This document shows positions 12,176-24,900 of a stretch of DNA of 64,000 nt, piece by piece. Under the pieces are notes generated by a model. That model saw only the letters and a program-made list of their open reading frames with translations. It did not search any database and was not told where the DNA came from. Position 1 is the first letter of the stretch, and each line of letters starts with the position of its first letter. Position numbers and translations under genes: made by a program. The stretch is from Krasilnikovozyma curviuscula (lineage: Eukaryota; Basidiomycota; Tremellomycetes; Cystofilobasidiales; Mrakiaceae): the NCBI GenBank assembly GCA_014825775.1, contig MVAQ01000008.1:150473-214472 (forward strand), in the 5' to 3' direction.

Positions 12176-13760
12176 CTACTTGTGTCTCAGGTAGCTGCCA
12201 ATGACCATTGCGCTGTGGGAAGACAAAGCGCACAGAGTCAGTAAGATGTTCGACCAACGCAGGAGAGAAAGAGTGATACGAACTGGTCTCGCTCATAAGG
12301 CTCCAACGTAAGCTGTTCATGAGGTTTGATGTTCTCTAGCTGCATCTTCTTAACTTCGCTGGCAAAGACGGCCTCGGCAGGAGCGGTAGAGTCGATACAC
12401 GACGCCTTGATGGAGACGACGACGTGACCACCGTTCTTGAGGAAGTGGTGTGCGTTGAGAGCTACGATACGGCCCTGATCAGGCTGGGCAACATCGGCGA
12501 AGATGACATCGACCATCGAGAGGAGCATTCGGTACTTGTTTGGGTATCGAGCATCTTCGACGATTGCTGTGTACCAACGACAAAAACCGGGTTAGATATG
12601 ATCTCATTTGTTGTAAAATAAAGGAGAAATATGGTGGTGTTGGGACTCACGAATGACATTGGTTCTCTTCTTGGCCATGTTGATCAAGTCACGACCGGAT
12701 CGGTGGGAGAACTCGACGGCGTAGACAGTGCCCTCAGGACCGACGATATCAGCGACGTGAGAAACCGAAGTACCAGAAGCAGCTCCGAGATAGAGGACCT
12801 TCTTTCCAGGGGCAATGTAGATTTCGTCGAGACCACCCAAGATACCGGCTGCCAACTTTGATCTGAAAGGATTCCACACTCTGTATTCCGTCTTAACTTC
12901 GGCGTCACCAGCGGATGCTCCGGGTGAGGCGATGGTGATTCTCTTCTCTCCGTAGACGGAGTCTCCTGGTACGAGGTTCTTGGTGACGAGGAGGTGTTCC
13001 TGAAGAAGGTTAGCGCAACATAAGAAAAAGTGTCAGTAACCAAATTTTTCTATCACTACAGACACAAATAACAGAAGAAACTTGAAATGTACCTTTCCCT
13101 TGGCAACAAAGACACCAGCGTGTCTGTGGGGTTCCAGGATGACGTTTCCTCCTCCCTTCTTGGCTCCCAAACCAGCTTTGGCACCACCTCTTGCACCACC
13201 TCTGCCTCCTCGTCCACCAGCACCACCACGTGCTCCACCACGACCACCACGATCTCCTCCGCCACGGCCTGTGTGTTCAACAAAATGCAGTGTTAGTCAA
13301 GGGTTAAAATTCGAAGATCTTAAATGCCATCGAAAACTTGGTACTTACCTCCGCCTCTGCCTCCCCTGGCACCGAAGCCACCTCTGTCACCCCCTCCGAA
13401 TCCTCCTCTTCCTCCTCCTGCTCCTCCTCCTCTTCCTCCTAAACACGGTATACGTTCAAATAACCCAAGTAAGTCAGCGACTGAATCAAAAAAATTTCCA
13501 AGGGGTCAACTGGAATACTGACCTCCTCCGAATCCACCACGTCCACCACCTCTACCACCTCTTGGAGAATCTATGCACCACCATTGTAAGAAGGGAATAG
13601 GAAGAAAATAGTGATCAGAAACAGATCAAACAAATTTTATCGCAGGCCTCCTCGAGCAAAGTGTCGCCCCTTCGCTTCTAGGACAGGTTTTTGAATTTGT
13701 TCAAGGACACTTTACGAGTGATAAGCCAGGAGGCACGTTGGGCTTACCACCGAAGGCCAT
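12176..13760 (-). CDS. NOP1: Fibrillarin, snoRNP 2'-O-methyltransferase
   Basis: Catalytic subunit of box C/D snoRNPs; methylates rRNA 2'-hydroxyls (and histone H2A Gln) in the nucleolus using SAM. Seven exons close in phase (13748-13760, 13523-13570, 13349-13438, 13093-13268, 12651-12999, 12284-12566, 12176-12212) to 331 residues. After MAFGDSPRGG comes a glycine-arginine-rich domain of about 95 residues, spread over three exons. Then the core: [23 protein letters not shown]-site [44 protein letters not shown], and [12 protein letters not shown]. The end is [17 protein letters not shown]. All motifs are intact. The gene is divergent from mitochondrial EF-Ts, with 220 bp between start codons. 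The first intron (13571-13747) is the longest in the gene. Confidence 0.97.
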
Positions 13761-13980
13761 TTCTATGTCTGATTGAAAGTGTTGATTGTTTTTAAGACGG
13801 TTGGAAAGAAGAGGCTGAGAGGCCAGTAAAAAGATTTCTATAAAGCTGGGACGCAGCAACGGAGTTTGAAATCTGTACGGCGCACGGATCGACGCTTTTT
13901 TCTCTGCTCCTGTAGTACGTTGGTTCGAGCGTCGTACCGACTAACAAATCCTATTCATCTCAAACAAAGGAGGAGGAGAA
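13761..13980. promoter_or_regulatory. Shared divergent promoter region, NOP1 / mitochondrial EF-Ts
   Basis: Only 220 bp separate the two divergent start codons, so both promoters must lie here or overlap the leaders. I see no confident TATA box or named operator. Confidence 0.5.
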
Positions 13981-15284
13981 ATGTCACTTAAGCAATCAGT
14001 AATGCTGACAGTGTCGAAATGCCAGCGAGGAGGAAGGTCCTTCGCCTCGTCGTCCCTCCTCAGGTCAGAAGCACCCCCCGTAATCAAGGTGCCCATCAAG
14101 CTGGTAGCTCAACTCAGGTGAGATTCCTTCAACTGACTTCAGAGCTGTAGTGTATCTAGTAAATGTTGACCTTGGATTTCTATCTGTCGTTGTTACAGAG
14201 CTCTTCACCCAGTCTCGATGGTCAAGGCGAAGGAAGCACTGACAGCCTCCAATCTTTCACTGGAGAAAGCAGTCGAATGGATTAAGAAAGACTTAGGTAA
14301 ACTCACCCATCTCTAGCTTCTCCCTGCTTTGTTGGTGTCGAACTGAACCCTACTTTTTGCTCACTCTCGCGTTCTACGTCCTTCCCGTCGACCGTCTCTA
14401 CATACAGAGGTTTCAGGAGCGGCGAAAGCTTTGAAGCTCGCTTCCAGAGAGTCGAAAGACGGCTTGATTAGTGCGTTTGTGACGGGCGAAGGGTCTAACA
14501 AGAAAGCAGCAATGATTGAAGTGAGTTTAAAACACTCAATTCTTCCCCTCCCATCTCTTTCCAGATTTTCAACTGAACTAAAAGTTGATCTGTGCTTGAT
14601 CTCGTTCTGACTCACTCAAACGTTATTTTTGTCCTCCAGCTGAGCACAGAAACAGCCTTCGTCTCCCGCCTTCCCGAGTTCAGCAGCACCGCGCTCTCCA
14701 TCTCCACAATGGCTCTCACACTTCCCACATCCTCACCGCAAATCCAACACGTTGAACCTCCTTCGCTCCTTCCACTTTCCATGGAGACCGGAGCGACGAT
14801 ACAGGAAACGATCCGCGCGCTGCTCATCTCAACAGGAGAGAACATCGTCCTCCGCCGATCGGCGGCCTGGTCGTCACCCTCATCCTCGTCAGCCAAAGAA
14901 GAGGTTTGGTGTCCCGGTGTGTACACGCATCGCCCTCAGGGTGTCAAGGGTTCGACGGTGGGGTCAATCGCTGGGCTGGTCGTAATGCGGTTTCACGGCG
15001 CTGCTGCAAGGGCACTGCCTGAGGAGGAAGTGAGCAGGGTTGCGAATGCGGTCGCTCAGCAGATTGTATCTTCACCTCCTACAGAGGCGGAGGGTGCGAA
15101 GCTTGTGCTTGCCGAGGGTGATGAGGTTGATGCGGAAGGGGACTTTATGAAGAGGGAGTTCTTCTCGTTTGGGGAGGAAGGCGAGGGGAAGTCTGTTTCA
15201 GTGGTACTGAAGAGTTGGGGGGAAGAGAAAGGGGTTGAAACCGAGGTGGTGGATTGGAAGAGATGGGAGGTCGGGAAGTTCTAG
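13981..15284 (+). CDS. Mitochondrial elongation factor Ts
   Basis: Guanine-nucleotide exchange factor for mitochondrial EF-Tu in organelle translation. Four exons in phase (13981-14117, 14199-14296, 14408-14520, 14640-15284) give 330 residues. The N-terminus is basic and Ser-rich (SKCQRGGRSFASSSLLR), consistent with a mitochondrial presequence. Then VPIKLVAQLRALHPVSMVKA, with KEALTASNLSLEKAVEWIKK after it, is the EF-Ts UBA-like domain with its LR-alanine-leucine start. Next come TETAFVSR, the EF-Ts core signature (usually ETDFVA/SR), GVYTHRPQGVKGSTVGSIAG, and a C-terminal dimer domain. Length agrees with mitochondrial family members. ATG at 13981 is used because an upstream frame is closed and it begins the presequence. 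Confidence 0.92.
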
Positions 15285-15484
15285 ACTAAAAGATCGCGTT
15301 CGTCGTCGCAATACTATTTCTCATCGCACGAGAATTCAGATCTAAAACTCTTTTACACAACTCTGTTAAAGATTATTGAGGAGTGGACGATATCCTGGTG
15401 TCGAGAAAAATTCCACGGAAAATATCTTCAAATTCCCAGATTGCATGATAAAACTTTTCCTTCGTCGTGCCTTCTTTCTGGTTT
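15285..15484. other. 3' region of mitochondrial EF-Ts
   Basis: AT-rich sequence after the EF-Ts stop. No gene or repeat recognised. Confidence 0.5.
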
Positions 15485-15499
15485 CTATCCACATCTCCC

Positions 15500-16013
15500 A
15501 CCTCTCGCTCTTTGACGTTCATCAATTCTCACCGACCGGTGCACTCGTCTTGAGTGTGCTGTGTCAACCTTCGAGAATGTGTCATGAGGGTTCACGGTGC
15601 AAGAGGACTTCTCTTTTGTTAGAGATACGAATCTGGCGGTGGGAGTGAGATTGAATCTGCTATAGGCCTCGTCGTTAATCTCAACTGTCTTTAGATTACT
15701 CACGAGAAGTTGTTTCAAAAAGAAGGCCACACGTCCTTTTTTAATATCCCATTTTTTTGTCATCGCTGCAATTACTGAGAAAGAAAAGCAAGCAGTTCCA
15801 CAGAGAGAAGGTTAAGCGAGACAAACTAGAGCATCTATAAAGGCATTGAGCTGCTGTCTGATGGTATCTCTGTCAAGCTCCGTGGCAGCTTAAAAGGGCT
15901 ACTTACCCTCTGGCGACAGACATCGTGACGAGGCGACCAGCGAGGATGACCCTGTCGACCACCTTCTCATAGGAAACTGTCTGAAAATCCATCTCAGACT
16001 CCTCCAGGTTCAT
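15500..16013 (-). CDS. Possible small spliced gene, unrecognised
   Basis: Tentative. A minus-strand ATG at 16013 opens a frame starting MNLEESEMDFQTVSYEKVVD and reaching a good donor (GGTAAGTAG) near 15906. If spliced to the AG near 15835 it stays open through a hydrophobic stretch (LSRLTFSLWNCLLSF) and a basic helix (MTKKWDIKKGRVAFFLKQLL) to another donor near 15710. A third exon after about 71 nt would end in HREPS and a stop near 15590; without that splice the frame runs on to about 15485. Internal phases match, but I know no family like it and other splice choices end early. It could equally be a non-coding leader or antisense transcript. Confidence 0.3.
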
Positions 16014-16264
16014 TCAGGGTTCTTGAAGCCTTCATACTGAGCTCGGATCTCATTGGAAGTTCGAAATCGGCCATCGTTGTTGCGATTTCGTCACTAGAAA
16101 TCCTACTTACACCATTGAAACCTATCTGTCGCTCTATTTTAACCTGTGATAGCTTCTGGGTATGTCTGTTGAATCTTCTCACTCAACTTGACTTAGGTCT
16201 GACGGAGAAACCTGCCCTCCTCATGTTTTTTCTCTCCTCTACAGAGGTTCGGCAAGTTCGAAAG

Positions 16265-19200
16265 ATGGATCTCAATGCGATGCTCAAGTCCTTACAAGCA
16301 AACGCAAATCCCGAAAACCCACCTTCATCCTCACCTCAACCATCATCTATCCCTCCAGCTCTCTCAGTAGAAGGAGGAGGAGAACCTCCGCCGCCTTCGC
16401 AGGCACACCAATCCCACCTCGACAGCTTGTTCAGGAACCTCTCCATGGCAAGCCCAGCGCCCTCCGGACAGCCTCTGCACGCTAGCACAGCATCAGTTGC
16501 GCCTTCGGGATCCAACTCTATTGCTCCAGGAACCGGAATGCTACCGATGGAGAACGTCAAGGCCCGCCAGAACCAGCTGCTGGCCATGTTCAACAATACT
16601 CCGGCTGGTGCTTCTGCTGGAGGGAATAGGAGTGTTTCAAGTGCATCGGTAAAGAGTGGTTTTGGCTTTACTAGTCTTCCAACGGCTCCCGCAGCCCTGG
16701 GCTCACCAACGTCGGAGTCGGGTAGGAAGCTGTCTTTGCTGGAGCAATTGATGATGGGCCAGAACTCGGGGGGACCTTCTCTGTGAGTCCTTCGTGCTGT
16801 ACTTTGTTTTGTTTCCTATATGGAAAAACAGAATTTGCTCACGCTCCTTCTCTTGAAACTTTTCTCTTCGCAGACCTGGAGTAGCCTCAACAGCCGCTTC
16901 GCCCATCTCATCATCAGCTTCAATCCCACTCCCACCAGCAAAATTAGAACCTGCTATTCCAGCCACTGCTGCTCCACCAGTACCAGCTCTACATGCGCCA
17001 GTGCAGGCTGTTCAACAGGACATGTTTGAACCAACACCCGAGAGATCACCTCAGCAAACGCCGTTGGTCCCTCACCAACAAACGACACCTCCTGTTCTCT
17101 CTCCACCACCTTCTGAAACTCCGGTAGGTGCTTCAAAACCTCCTCCAGTGTTCCACTTCATCTCGCCCTTCGACGCATTCTCGCCTCCGAAATCCAGACG
17201 ATCCACACCCCTGCCTTCAACAGCTGCAGTTGCTGAACCCAAGAGTACCACAGAGAGCTCATCACCAGCTCCACCTGTCGATGCGATAGTGATCAACTCC
17301 TCAGCATCCCCATTGTCCTCCGCGACTACCACAACGAACCCAAAAGGCCTCCCATCGGCGCTTCCGCACAGTACCAACCTGGGGGGCACGGCACTCAACC
17401 CACCTTCTCATCCGCTGCTCGAACGTATTCCATCGACAGGTTCACAGGCCTCGGCTTCTCCTCAGAAGAAAGGCCATTCGAGGACTGGGTCGTCGTCGTC
17501 GTCTGCTGCTGCGAGAAAGGAATTGCAAAGAGCGAACGGGGATGTTGTCACGCCTGTACCAGAATGGAAAGCAGCTGCTTTCTCATCTGAAGCTTCTAGC
17601 TCGGTTGGAACTGGCGTTGAGCTGCATGGAAGAAATACTGCGTTCGATGTTTCAAAAGCTAATGCCGAGTCTATCTGGGTTAATGCTGGAAAAGAGGATA
17701 GAGACGCTGTTCCTATCAGGAAACCTGTTACGATCATCAAAAGTGATTTGGTTGTAAGTGTCCAAGCTCCTGTTTTGGAATCCCATGTACTTTCTACGTA
17801 CCCACAGAGCTGACTCTGCATCACTTCGGTGACTTAACCAGTACTACCCTGGTAAGACAGTTGCTCTTCAATCTCTCATCATTTACGCTATGAATCGTGG
17901 TCGACTCCGAATCATTGATGAGGAATCCGGCGCTCGTCTCCTCCTCAAACTTCCCCTGGAATCTGGTTTCTTCGCCAAGGACGCCAATGTCATCGACATT
18001 GCGCTCGACGGTGAGAACATCGCTTGTGTCACTAGCGATGGCGGTCTCGTCATCTTCAGAATCCCTCAGGGCTGGCAAGAGGACGAAACTCTCGCCAAGA
18101 TGGTCCTCGCCGTGTCTGGTCCTCAACCAGACGGCAGTCAAGCAGAAGGACTGAAGCTGGCGAGGTGGTTTAGAAAAGGAACACTTGCGCTCAGTTGGGG
18201 GAAAAAAATTGTCATGTTTGAACCCTTCATCCACTCCAACATCTGGTTTTCGTCTGTCGGTCAATCACCAGAAGGGATCCCTCCGACGCAGCCGGAAACG
18301 CTTGAGCAGCTTCTCGAGGGCTCTCAAGTTTTGGAAAGCGGTGTTGAAGGCGGTGATATCGTCTCTTTCGCATTTGATCACGCTGCTCTTCAGATGGCAA
18401 CTATATCGACGGATTCGACGCTCTCTGTCTGGTCACTGGAGGCTATCAAGTCATCTGGATTCGTCACCGAGACTTCAGGAACTCTTATCCTTCAAAAGCC
18501 AGTTCCGGGTGCTGGTATTCCGTCAAGTTTGGACTTCTTGGAAGGTTCTGTCGTGTTGGGTAGAGCAAAGGGAGGCGAAGTTCATCTTGTGAGCTTGGCT
18601 AACGGTGGTGCTGAAGTTATTTCGAGCTTCAAGCTTGTTGGAAACGGCGTTATGAGTATGTTTGGAAAGGTTGAGGTTGATCACAGAAGAGGAATTATCT
18701 GGTCAGTTCATATTTTCTTCTTGTGTCCCTATTAGCACACGCTGATTTGTCCTTCTACCGCTCCTTCCGCAGGTTGAGCAACACAGCCCGATCGTCTCTC
18801 TTCGCTCTTCGGGTCAGACCAGAAGTACAAGCTCTCAACTCTCCACTCGTCTTCGACCGTCTCGTCGAGTTCCCCTGCGAAGCCATTTCAACCTTCACCA
18901 TTTCACAACTTGCAACAGTCACCTCGACTGACAACAGCACCGACTTACAAGCTGTCGCGGTCGGAGCTCATGGTATCGATCAGGTTGTCATTCCGTCTAA
19001 GGTGTTGGATGATTTCTGCCAGATCCATCCACCTCCGGTCGTTGCTGTCAAGCAGGAAAACATCAGTCCCGCAGACGCTCCTATCCCATTACCAGCACCA
19101 AGCGAAGATGAAAACTCACAAGATGAAGTCACAAACCAGTCAGCTGATAGCAGCATCATAAAAAATCGGTCTTCGATCGTTGACGAGTTCGCTGTTCTTC

Positions 19201-21012
19201 AACCTACGCCCATCATCAGCAAGGATGCACCCCCCCTCCCGGAAGTTGTGGAGCAGCCTTCATCACCTTCCACTTCTATCTCCACCTCGCACGCTATGAA
19301 GGAAAAGAAAAATTCACCACCTTTGTCAGCACCAACCTTGTCTAGAAATGTTTCAGCAGGAAGAGAAGTCACTCCAGCTTTCGAATTCGACCGATTGCCA
19401 GAAGTAGCTTCTTCCTCATTCAATGCTAACGATCTTGCAAAAGAACTCAAGAAATTAGAAGATTCAACTTACAACAAGCTGTCTCAGTTCTTCCACAAAG
19501 AGTTCGACCGTCACCAAGCTCGCTCGGAGGACGCGAGACGACAGGAGGTTTTGTCTGATTTGAAGCGACAAGAGAAGACGATCAAGCTCATGGGTGAAGA
19601 GTTGACGTTCAATACAGAGAGGATGTTGAGAAATCAGATCTCTGAGAGCGTATTGCCGGTCATTGAGAAGGTCACGAGGCAGGAAGTCAAGGCTGTCGTT
19701 TCTGCTGAGATTGGAAAAGGTGTCACGGATGCCATGAAGAGCGTCAGTCTTAGTCTTTGCTAATATCTTGTTTGCACTGCTGACAAGTCGTTGCTCTTCT
19801 TGTTCTTCAGACTCTTCCAATTGAGATCGAACGACTGCTCTCTTCCCGTTTCTTCATCTCAACCATCTTCCCTCACATTGATCGTTCCATTAAGGAACTC
19901 ATCTCAGAGACTCTCGTCCCTAGCTATCAAGAAGCTACTGATACACTCTCTCAAAATATCTCGTCTCAGATCAAAGCTGAGATGACAGAGTAAGTCAATT
20001 TTTCGTGCTTTCAGGACGTGCCGCGCAACGCCGCTCTGGCTATGTTCTTATTTATTTTTTCTTGTTTAGAATCAGGAAGGAAGTCATTACAGAACAATCA
20101 GCTGCTTTGCTGGCAACAAATCAGCTTGTCTCTGAAATGTCAAAACAACTCGCTACGGCATCGGAGTCTATCAAAACTCTCATCGATACCGTAGCAATTC
20201 AACAAAAGCAACTCAACGTTCTCATCAAATACCAAAGAGATTCTCACGGTCATTTGAAGCCACCTCAACTACCTACTGCATCTCACCCTGGACTTCAGGC
20301 TCCTATCAACAGCTCTCAACAAAACGGCCATCAGAGAGAATACTCTGTCGATCGATCCACACCACCACCACTCCAACAACAACAAGTCCACGCACCTCCT
20401 CCTCCCCCACCTCTACCAGTAGTACCCCAGCCATCTGCCCAAGACTTAGTGGACTACGAGGATATGTTTACTCAATGTATGTCGTCTAGTCAGGCAACCA
20501 TTTCGTCCAGCGCTGACATCTTCATTTCTCTCTTCAGCTTTTATGTCTCAAGATCCAAACGCTCTAAGAAACCTCATGATGCAAGTTGGACCATCAGCTA
20601 TCGATGCCTGCTTGCCTCTCAACCCTCGAACTCCAGGCGCTCTCAGCCAAGCAGTCATTCTCACGACACTTGTCAAGGTAAGCTTTTATATGCTTCTATA
20701 CTTCCAACTTTTGATACTGATTAGTCGTTGTTATTACAGTTCTCTGACTTGTTGGCGAGTATTCCACCACAGCAAATGTTGACAACGGAAACCTTTGTTC
20801 CAGCTCTGTTCTTCATGGAAAGAGCTGCCCTCAACTTGTGCCCATCGTCAGATGCCGCAATCCAACCATTTGTGGACCGAGCGGTTCCTTCTGCGTTGAG
20901 CAACCTTGCTGTTGTGGAACAGGGATTGGGAATGAGCAGTGAGAGAGGCATGCAGTTGGCGAGAAGGGTTGGAAAGGTCAGAGAAGTTCTGGCAGCGCAT
21001 GCGAAGCGATGA
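16265..21012 (+). CDS. EDC4: EDC4/Ge-1-like enhancer of mRNA decapping
   Basis: Large P-body scaffold that couples DCP1/DCP2 in decapping. Eight exons close in phase (16265-16782, 16874-17753, 17842-18701, 18773-19742, 19811-19989, 20070-20476, 20538-20677, 20740-21012) to 1408 residues, the size of EDC4. Residues 1-460 are Ser/Pro-rich with two short ordered motifs (KARQNQLLAMFNN; KLSLLEQLMMGQ), as expected for decapping-factor interaction peptides. About 466-830 is a degenerate WD40-like beta region (YYPGKTVALQSLIIYAMNRG; WGKKIVMFEPF; MATISTDSTLSVWSLE). Then a linker, a coiled coil at about 970-1230 rich in conserved Glu/Lys, and a C-terminal helical repeat (about 1260-1408) ending LARRVGKVREVLAAHAKR, as in Ge-1. 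An in-frame ATG exists at 16115, but the acceptor before 16252 makes 16265 the better start. The family call rests on architecture, not high identity. Confidence 0.85.
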
Positions 21013-21984
21013 ATAAAAACATCAATAACAAATGACAGTCCATAATCATCATTATAAGATACTGTGAGATGATCTCATACTGTACTGGGCTTGCTGAGGG
21101 TTTGAAAAGTCAAATTCAAGAATGCAAACATGATTCACTATGCCGCTGAAACTGACGACCACTTATTGAGATAAAGAGTAGCAAGTAATCTGCTCTTTCA
21201 AGAATGAAATTCCATCAAGTCCGACATTCAAACGTCGACTGAAAATGAAAGTCTTGCAACATCGTTGGGGTAAGGGATCGTGATCCCATTTTGGCTTAGT
21301 CAGTTCCCCAAAACACAAGAAGCGACAGGAAAGCTGGCATGAGGATTTGCTGTTGTTGTCCGTGGTAGTGTAAGCAGCATACCAACCTAAACTATTGAGA
21401 AGGTTCGCGTCCTATTGCACCCTGGGATAAGTTGGATCAAGGCATCACGAATCTGAGTAGGACAACCGAAGCCCTGTCAGGCGTCCAACCGTTATTGTAT
21501 TGCAGCCAACCCATCACAATCTCATCAAGTCCCAAAGTATCATAAAAAGGTTCATCCCGGCTCGGCAGGTACACCAAAAGCCTTCCTGAGCTTCACAACA
21601 AGTCAGTGAAACTATTGTCAACAAACACACCACTCTCAACACGTGCCGCCGCTGCGTCTATGTTCTACTTCCCCGTCAGCCATTCTTGTTGGTGTTGGGG
21701 CTACAAAAGGCTAGAGTAGCCCCGATGGCGCTCAGTATGGCTGTTGCAGCCAGCCCCCCTACGGCTCTAAATGCGTTTTACTGGGAAAGCAGGATCACAA
21801 CCGGAGTCTCTTGAACCACTCATATCATCTGAATTGTATCGACCAGTTTCCATCGTGTACATATATATACCTACTTCATATTATACGCGAACAAAAAAGA
21901 ACCAATATGGTGCTTTGCTAAGAGTTCAACGAAATCAACGACCAATAAATCATGCCAAACCGTGCATTCCTTGCCTTACGATCC
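21013..21984. other. Convergent intergenic region
   Basis: Between EDC4 (+) and the SKL-type acyl-CoA synthetase (-). No gene recognised; AT-rich with scattered short ORFs. Confidence 0.55.
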
Positions 21985-24900
21985 TCAAAGCTTCGACGAA
22001 ACCTCACTCTCTTGATACGCGCCATCAAGCTCCTTCTCGTAGTGTTTTGCAATTTGGGGTCTCTTGAACTTCATTGATGGCGTCAACAGCTCCTCTGGGA
22101 AAGGCATTGCGGTGAGGTGTATTCCTTTGGGAATCTCAAATCTGAAAAGTCAAAACAGCCCCAATCAGCAACATGTCGGTGAAAGGAAAGGGGCTTGGTA
22201 ACATACCCGTTTAGTCTTTTAGATTTTCCCAGGAGTGTGAGTTGCTTAATAGCTGCTGCTTTTATTTTCTTATCGCCAAGCATGCCCACAATGGCTTCTG
22301 GTGTGATGTTCCTTCCCAGCTCCTTGGAGAAGATTGGTGCTGCCTGGACAGGGTCGATGATACCAACCTACAGAAGTACCAATGAGGTTAAACTTGGTGG
22401 AATAGACGTAATAGAGGCGAAAGACATACTGCGACGAGGTGAGACTTGAAGGAGTTGCCGTAGATGAAGAGGGAGGCGAACAGAGGACAGACAGCAAGAG
22501 CTGCTTCCACGGCCTCGAGAGCCACGTACTCACCTTTCCAAAAATAAAATATGCATCAGTGAAGGCTGTCAATGCATCAAGAGAAACCAGAAAGAGACAA
22601 AAACCTACCTTGAGCGAGTTTCATGATATTCTTCTTTCGGTCGATGATTTTGAATCGACCAGCTTCGTCGACTTGACAGACATCACCCGTGTGGACGAAT
22701 CCATCGGGATCGACCGTCTCCTTTGTGTTCTTCTCATCTTTATAGTATTTACTCTATCCTCGCAGGACTTTGAATCAGGATCACTACAGCGCAGATGATC
22801 AAATCACCATGACTCACAAACACAAAGTGACCTCTGACGACCAACTCTCCTCTCGGATATGGCTTATCAGTAACCCTGTATCCAAGTTCAGGAATATCAA
22901 CCAACTTGATTTCTATTCCTGGAATCGGAGGTCCTACTGTTCCTACCGCTTTGATGTCAGTTGGGTACCCTCTTGTGCCAGAGCCACATGTCTCCGTCAT
23001 CCCTTTCAAACAAATGGCCATGGTGAATTTTCTAAATCAATGCGAAAAGTGAAGCTCTCGAAGAAAGGGAGGACTTACCCCAGCCTTGACAAAGCTCAGT
23101 GTAGAGAGAAGCTCGAAGAACCTCGTGTACTGCAGGTGATAAAGGCGCGGATCCGGTTCCGATGAACAGTAACCGACCGCCCAGGAGTTGCTTTACTTTA
23201 GAGAAGACGACACGGCTGAAGCAAAGAGTAACAAAGGAGTCAAAACCGTCGAGTAGTGCAATGATGAGAAAGGGGAATACGTACTCGTAGAATGCATGAG
23301 TAAAGGTTCCTGTAACTTTTCCATTTGCACTCTTTACATCCAAAGCTCTCTGTAAAAGGGCGCCTATGCCAGGAGGGGATTAATTCATTGCCATCTAACA
23401 GAAGTAGTATTAAACACCGGCAGACTTACTTTTCAGCCCAGGAACAGCCGTTTGAGCTATGATCGCAGCATATATTTTATTCAGCACTCTTGGGACCTGT
23501 AATCAAGCAGCTATTGAGCTAGTTGTGTCATAAGAGGTTGAAGGTGCACAACTCACAGACATAATAATATGCGGTTTGATCAACTGCAAGTCCTGCAACA
23601 GCCTCGTCACGTCCCCAGTGGTGTAGCAAACACAAGACCGACAATAGAATGTATTGATCTCTGCAAACCTCTCAAATCTTCAAACAATGATCAGCATTAT
23701 CTCAACGAAGGGAACCATGCGGAATAACTTACATATGACTCAACGGCAAGTATCCAGCATAAGTACCACCCCAAGCTGGCATGTTCTGCCCGTAAAGATT
23801 CGCAACGCAAGCTGAGGTAAGGTTGCGGTGCGTGAGGACGACGCCTTTGGGCTGGCCTGTCGTGCCGGAGGTGTATGAGATGGTTGCGATGTTGTGTGGA
23901 CGTGGTGGTATGGGAGCGTGAGGGTGCTGTTCTCCCAGCTTCTCGACTAGTTCAAAGTTTTAGAATTAAGACCTTTTAATGTTTGAGTTGAAAAGAACGG
24001 GCTCACGGTCACTAAACGTTCCAAACCAAACGTTCATCTCAGTGCAAAAGCTCATTGCCATATCTCTTTGAAGCGGAAGGATTGAGTCATCCACACACAC
24101 TACAGCCTTAACACTCGGACATTTTTTCAGGAGACCAAGCGTTGCTGGCAGATGGGCGGCGGAGGTGAAGATCACTGCCAAGCTTGCGTGGTTCGTGACA
24201 TATTCCGTTGCATCCTGTCGTAACCAAAACCAAAACTGAGCTGTAGTTATAGTCAAAATAAGGGGCTAGAAGTGGGACTTACTGGTCCGAGAGTATCGTA
24301 GAGAGGCGCTGTTACCAGACAGAACGCTTGACATCCGAGGTCAACAATCTGCCATTCTGAGAGCCAATTATATATAAGCACGTTAAGCCAGGCATAGAGA
24401 AATCCAGCCAAAAAAAAAAAAAAAAAAAGAAAAAAAATGTCTCCTTGAAGTGAACGTGTCTACTTACCAGGTCGATTCGAAATCCATATCCCAACTCCCC
24501 ACCCAAGGTGCTTTGGCAGCGTCGTATCAATTTGCTCCACCTCTTTCCCCAGCACACCAGATCTATACAGGTACATCAATCCTGATCCAATCTGTGAGAA
24601 GATGGCTTCAATTAATCCTCTGCAGCGAAGAAATAGGAGGAAAATGAGAAATTCACCGATAATCTACGGTCCGAGATCTGTTTATAGCTCTGATACACAA
24701 ATTCTTCTCCATAAAGCGCCGGTGTTACTCCTGTAGGTGAAATTACCGGTAGATGGGCCAAGCAAGGAGCACTGGTTGCATCGATTGTAGCTATTGTTGT
24801 TAAGATCAGAGCGGTTGAAGATCACATGGTGTGGAGAAAATTTATCATTTTCTCGTCTACAACGCCAAATGTAAAAAATACTTACCTTGGTTGAAGAGCT

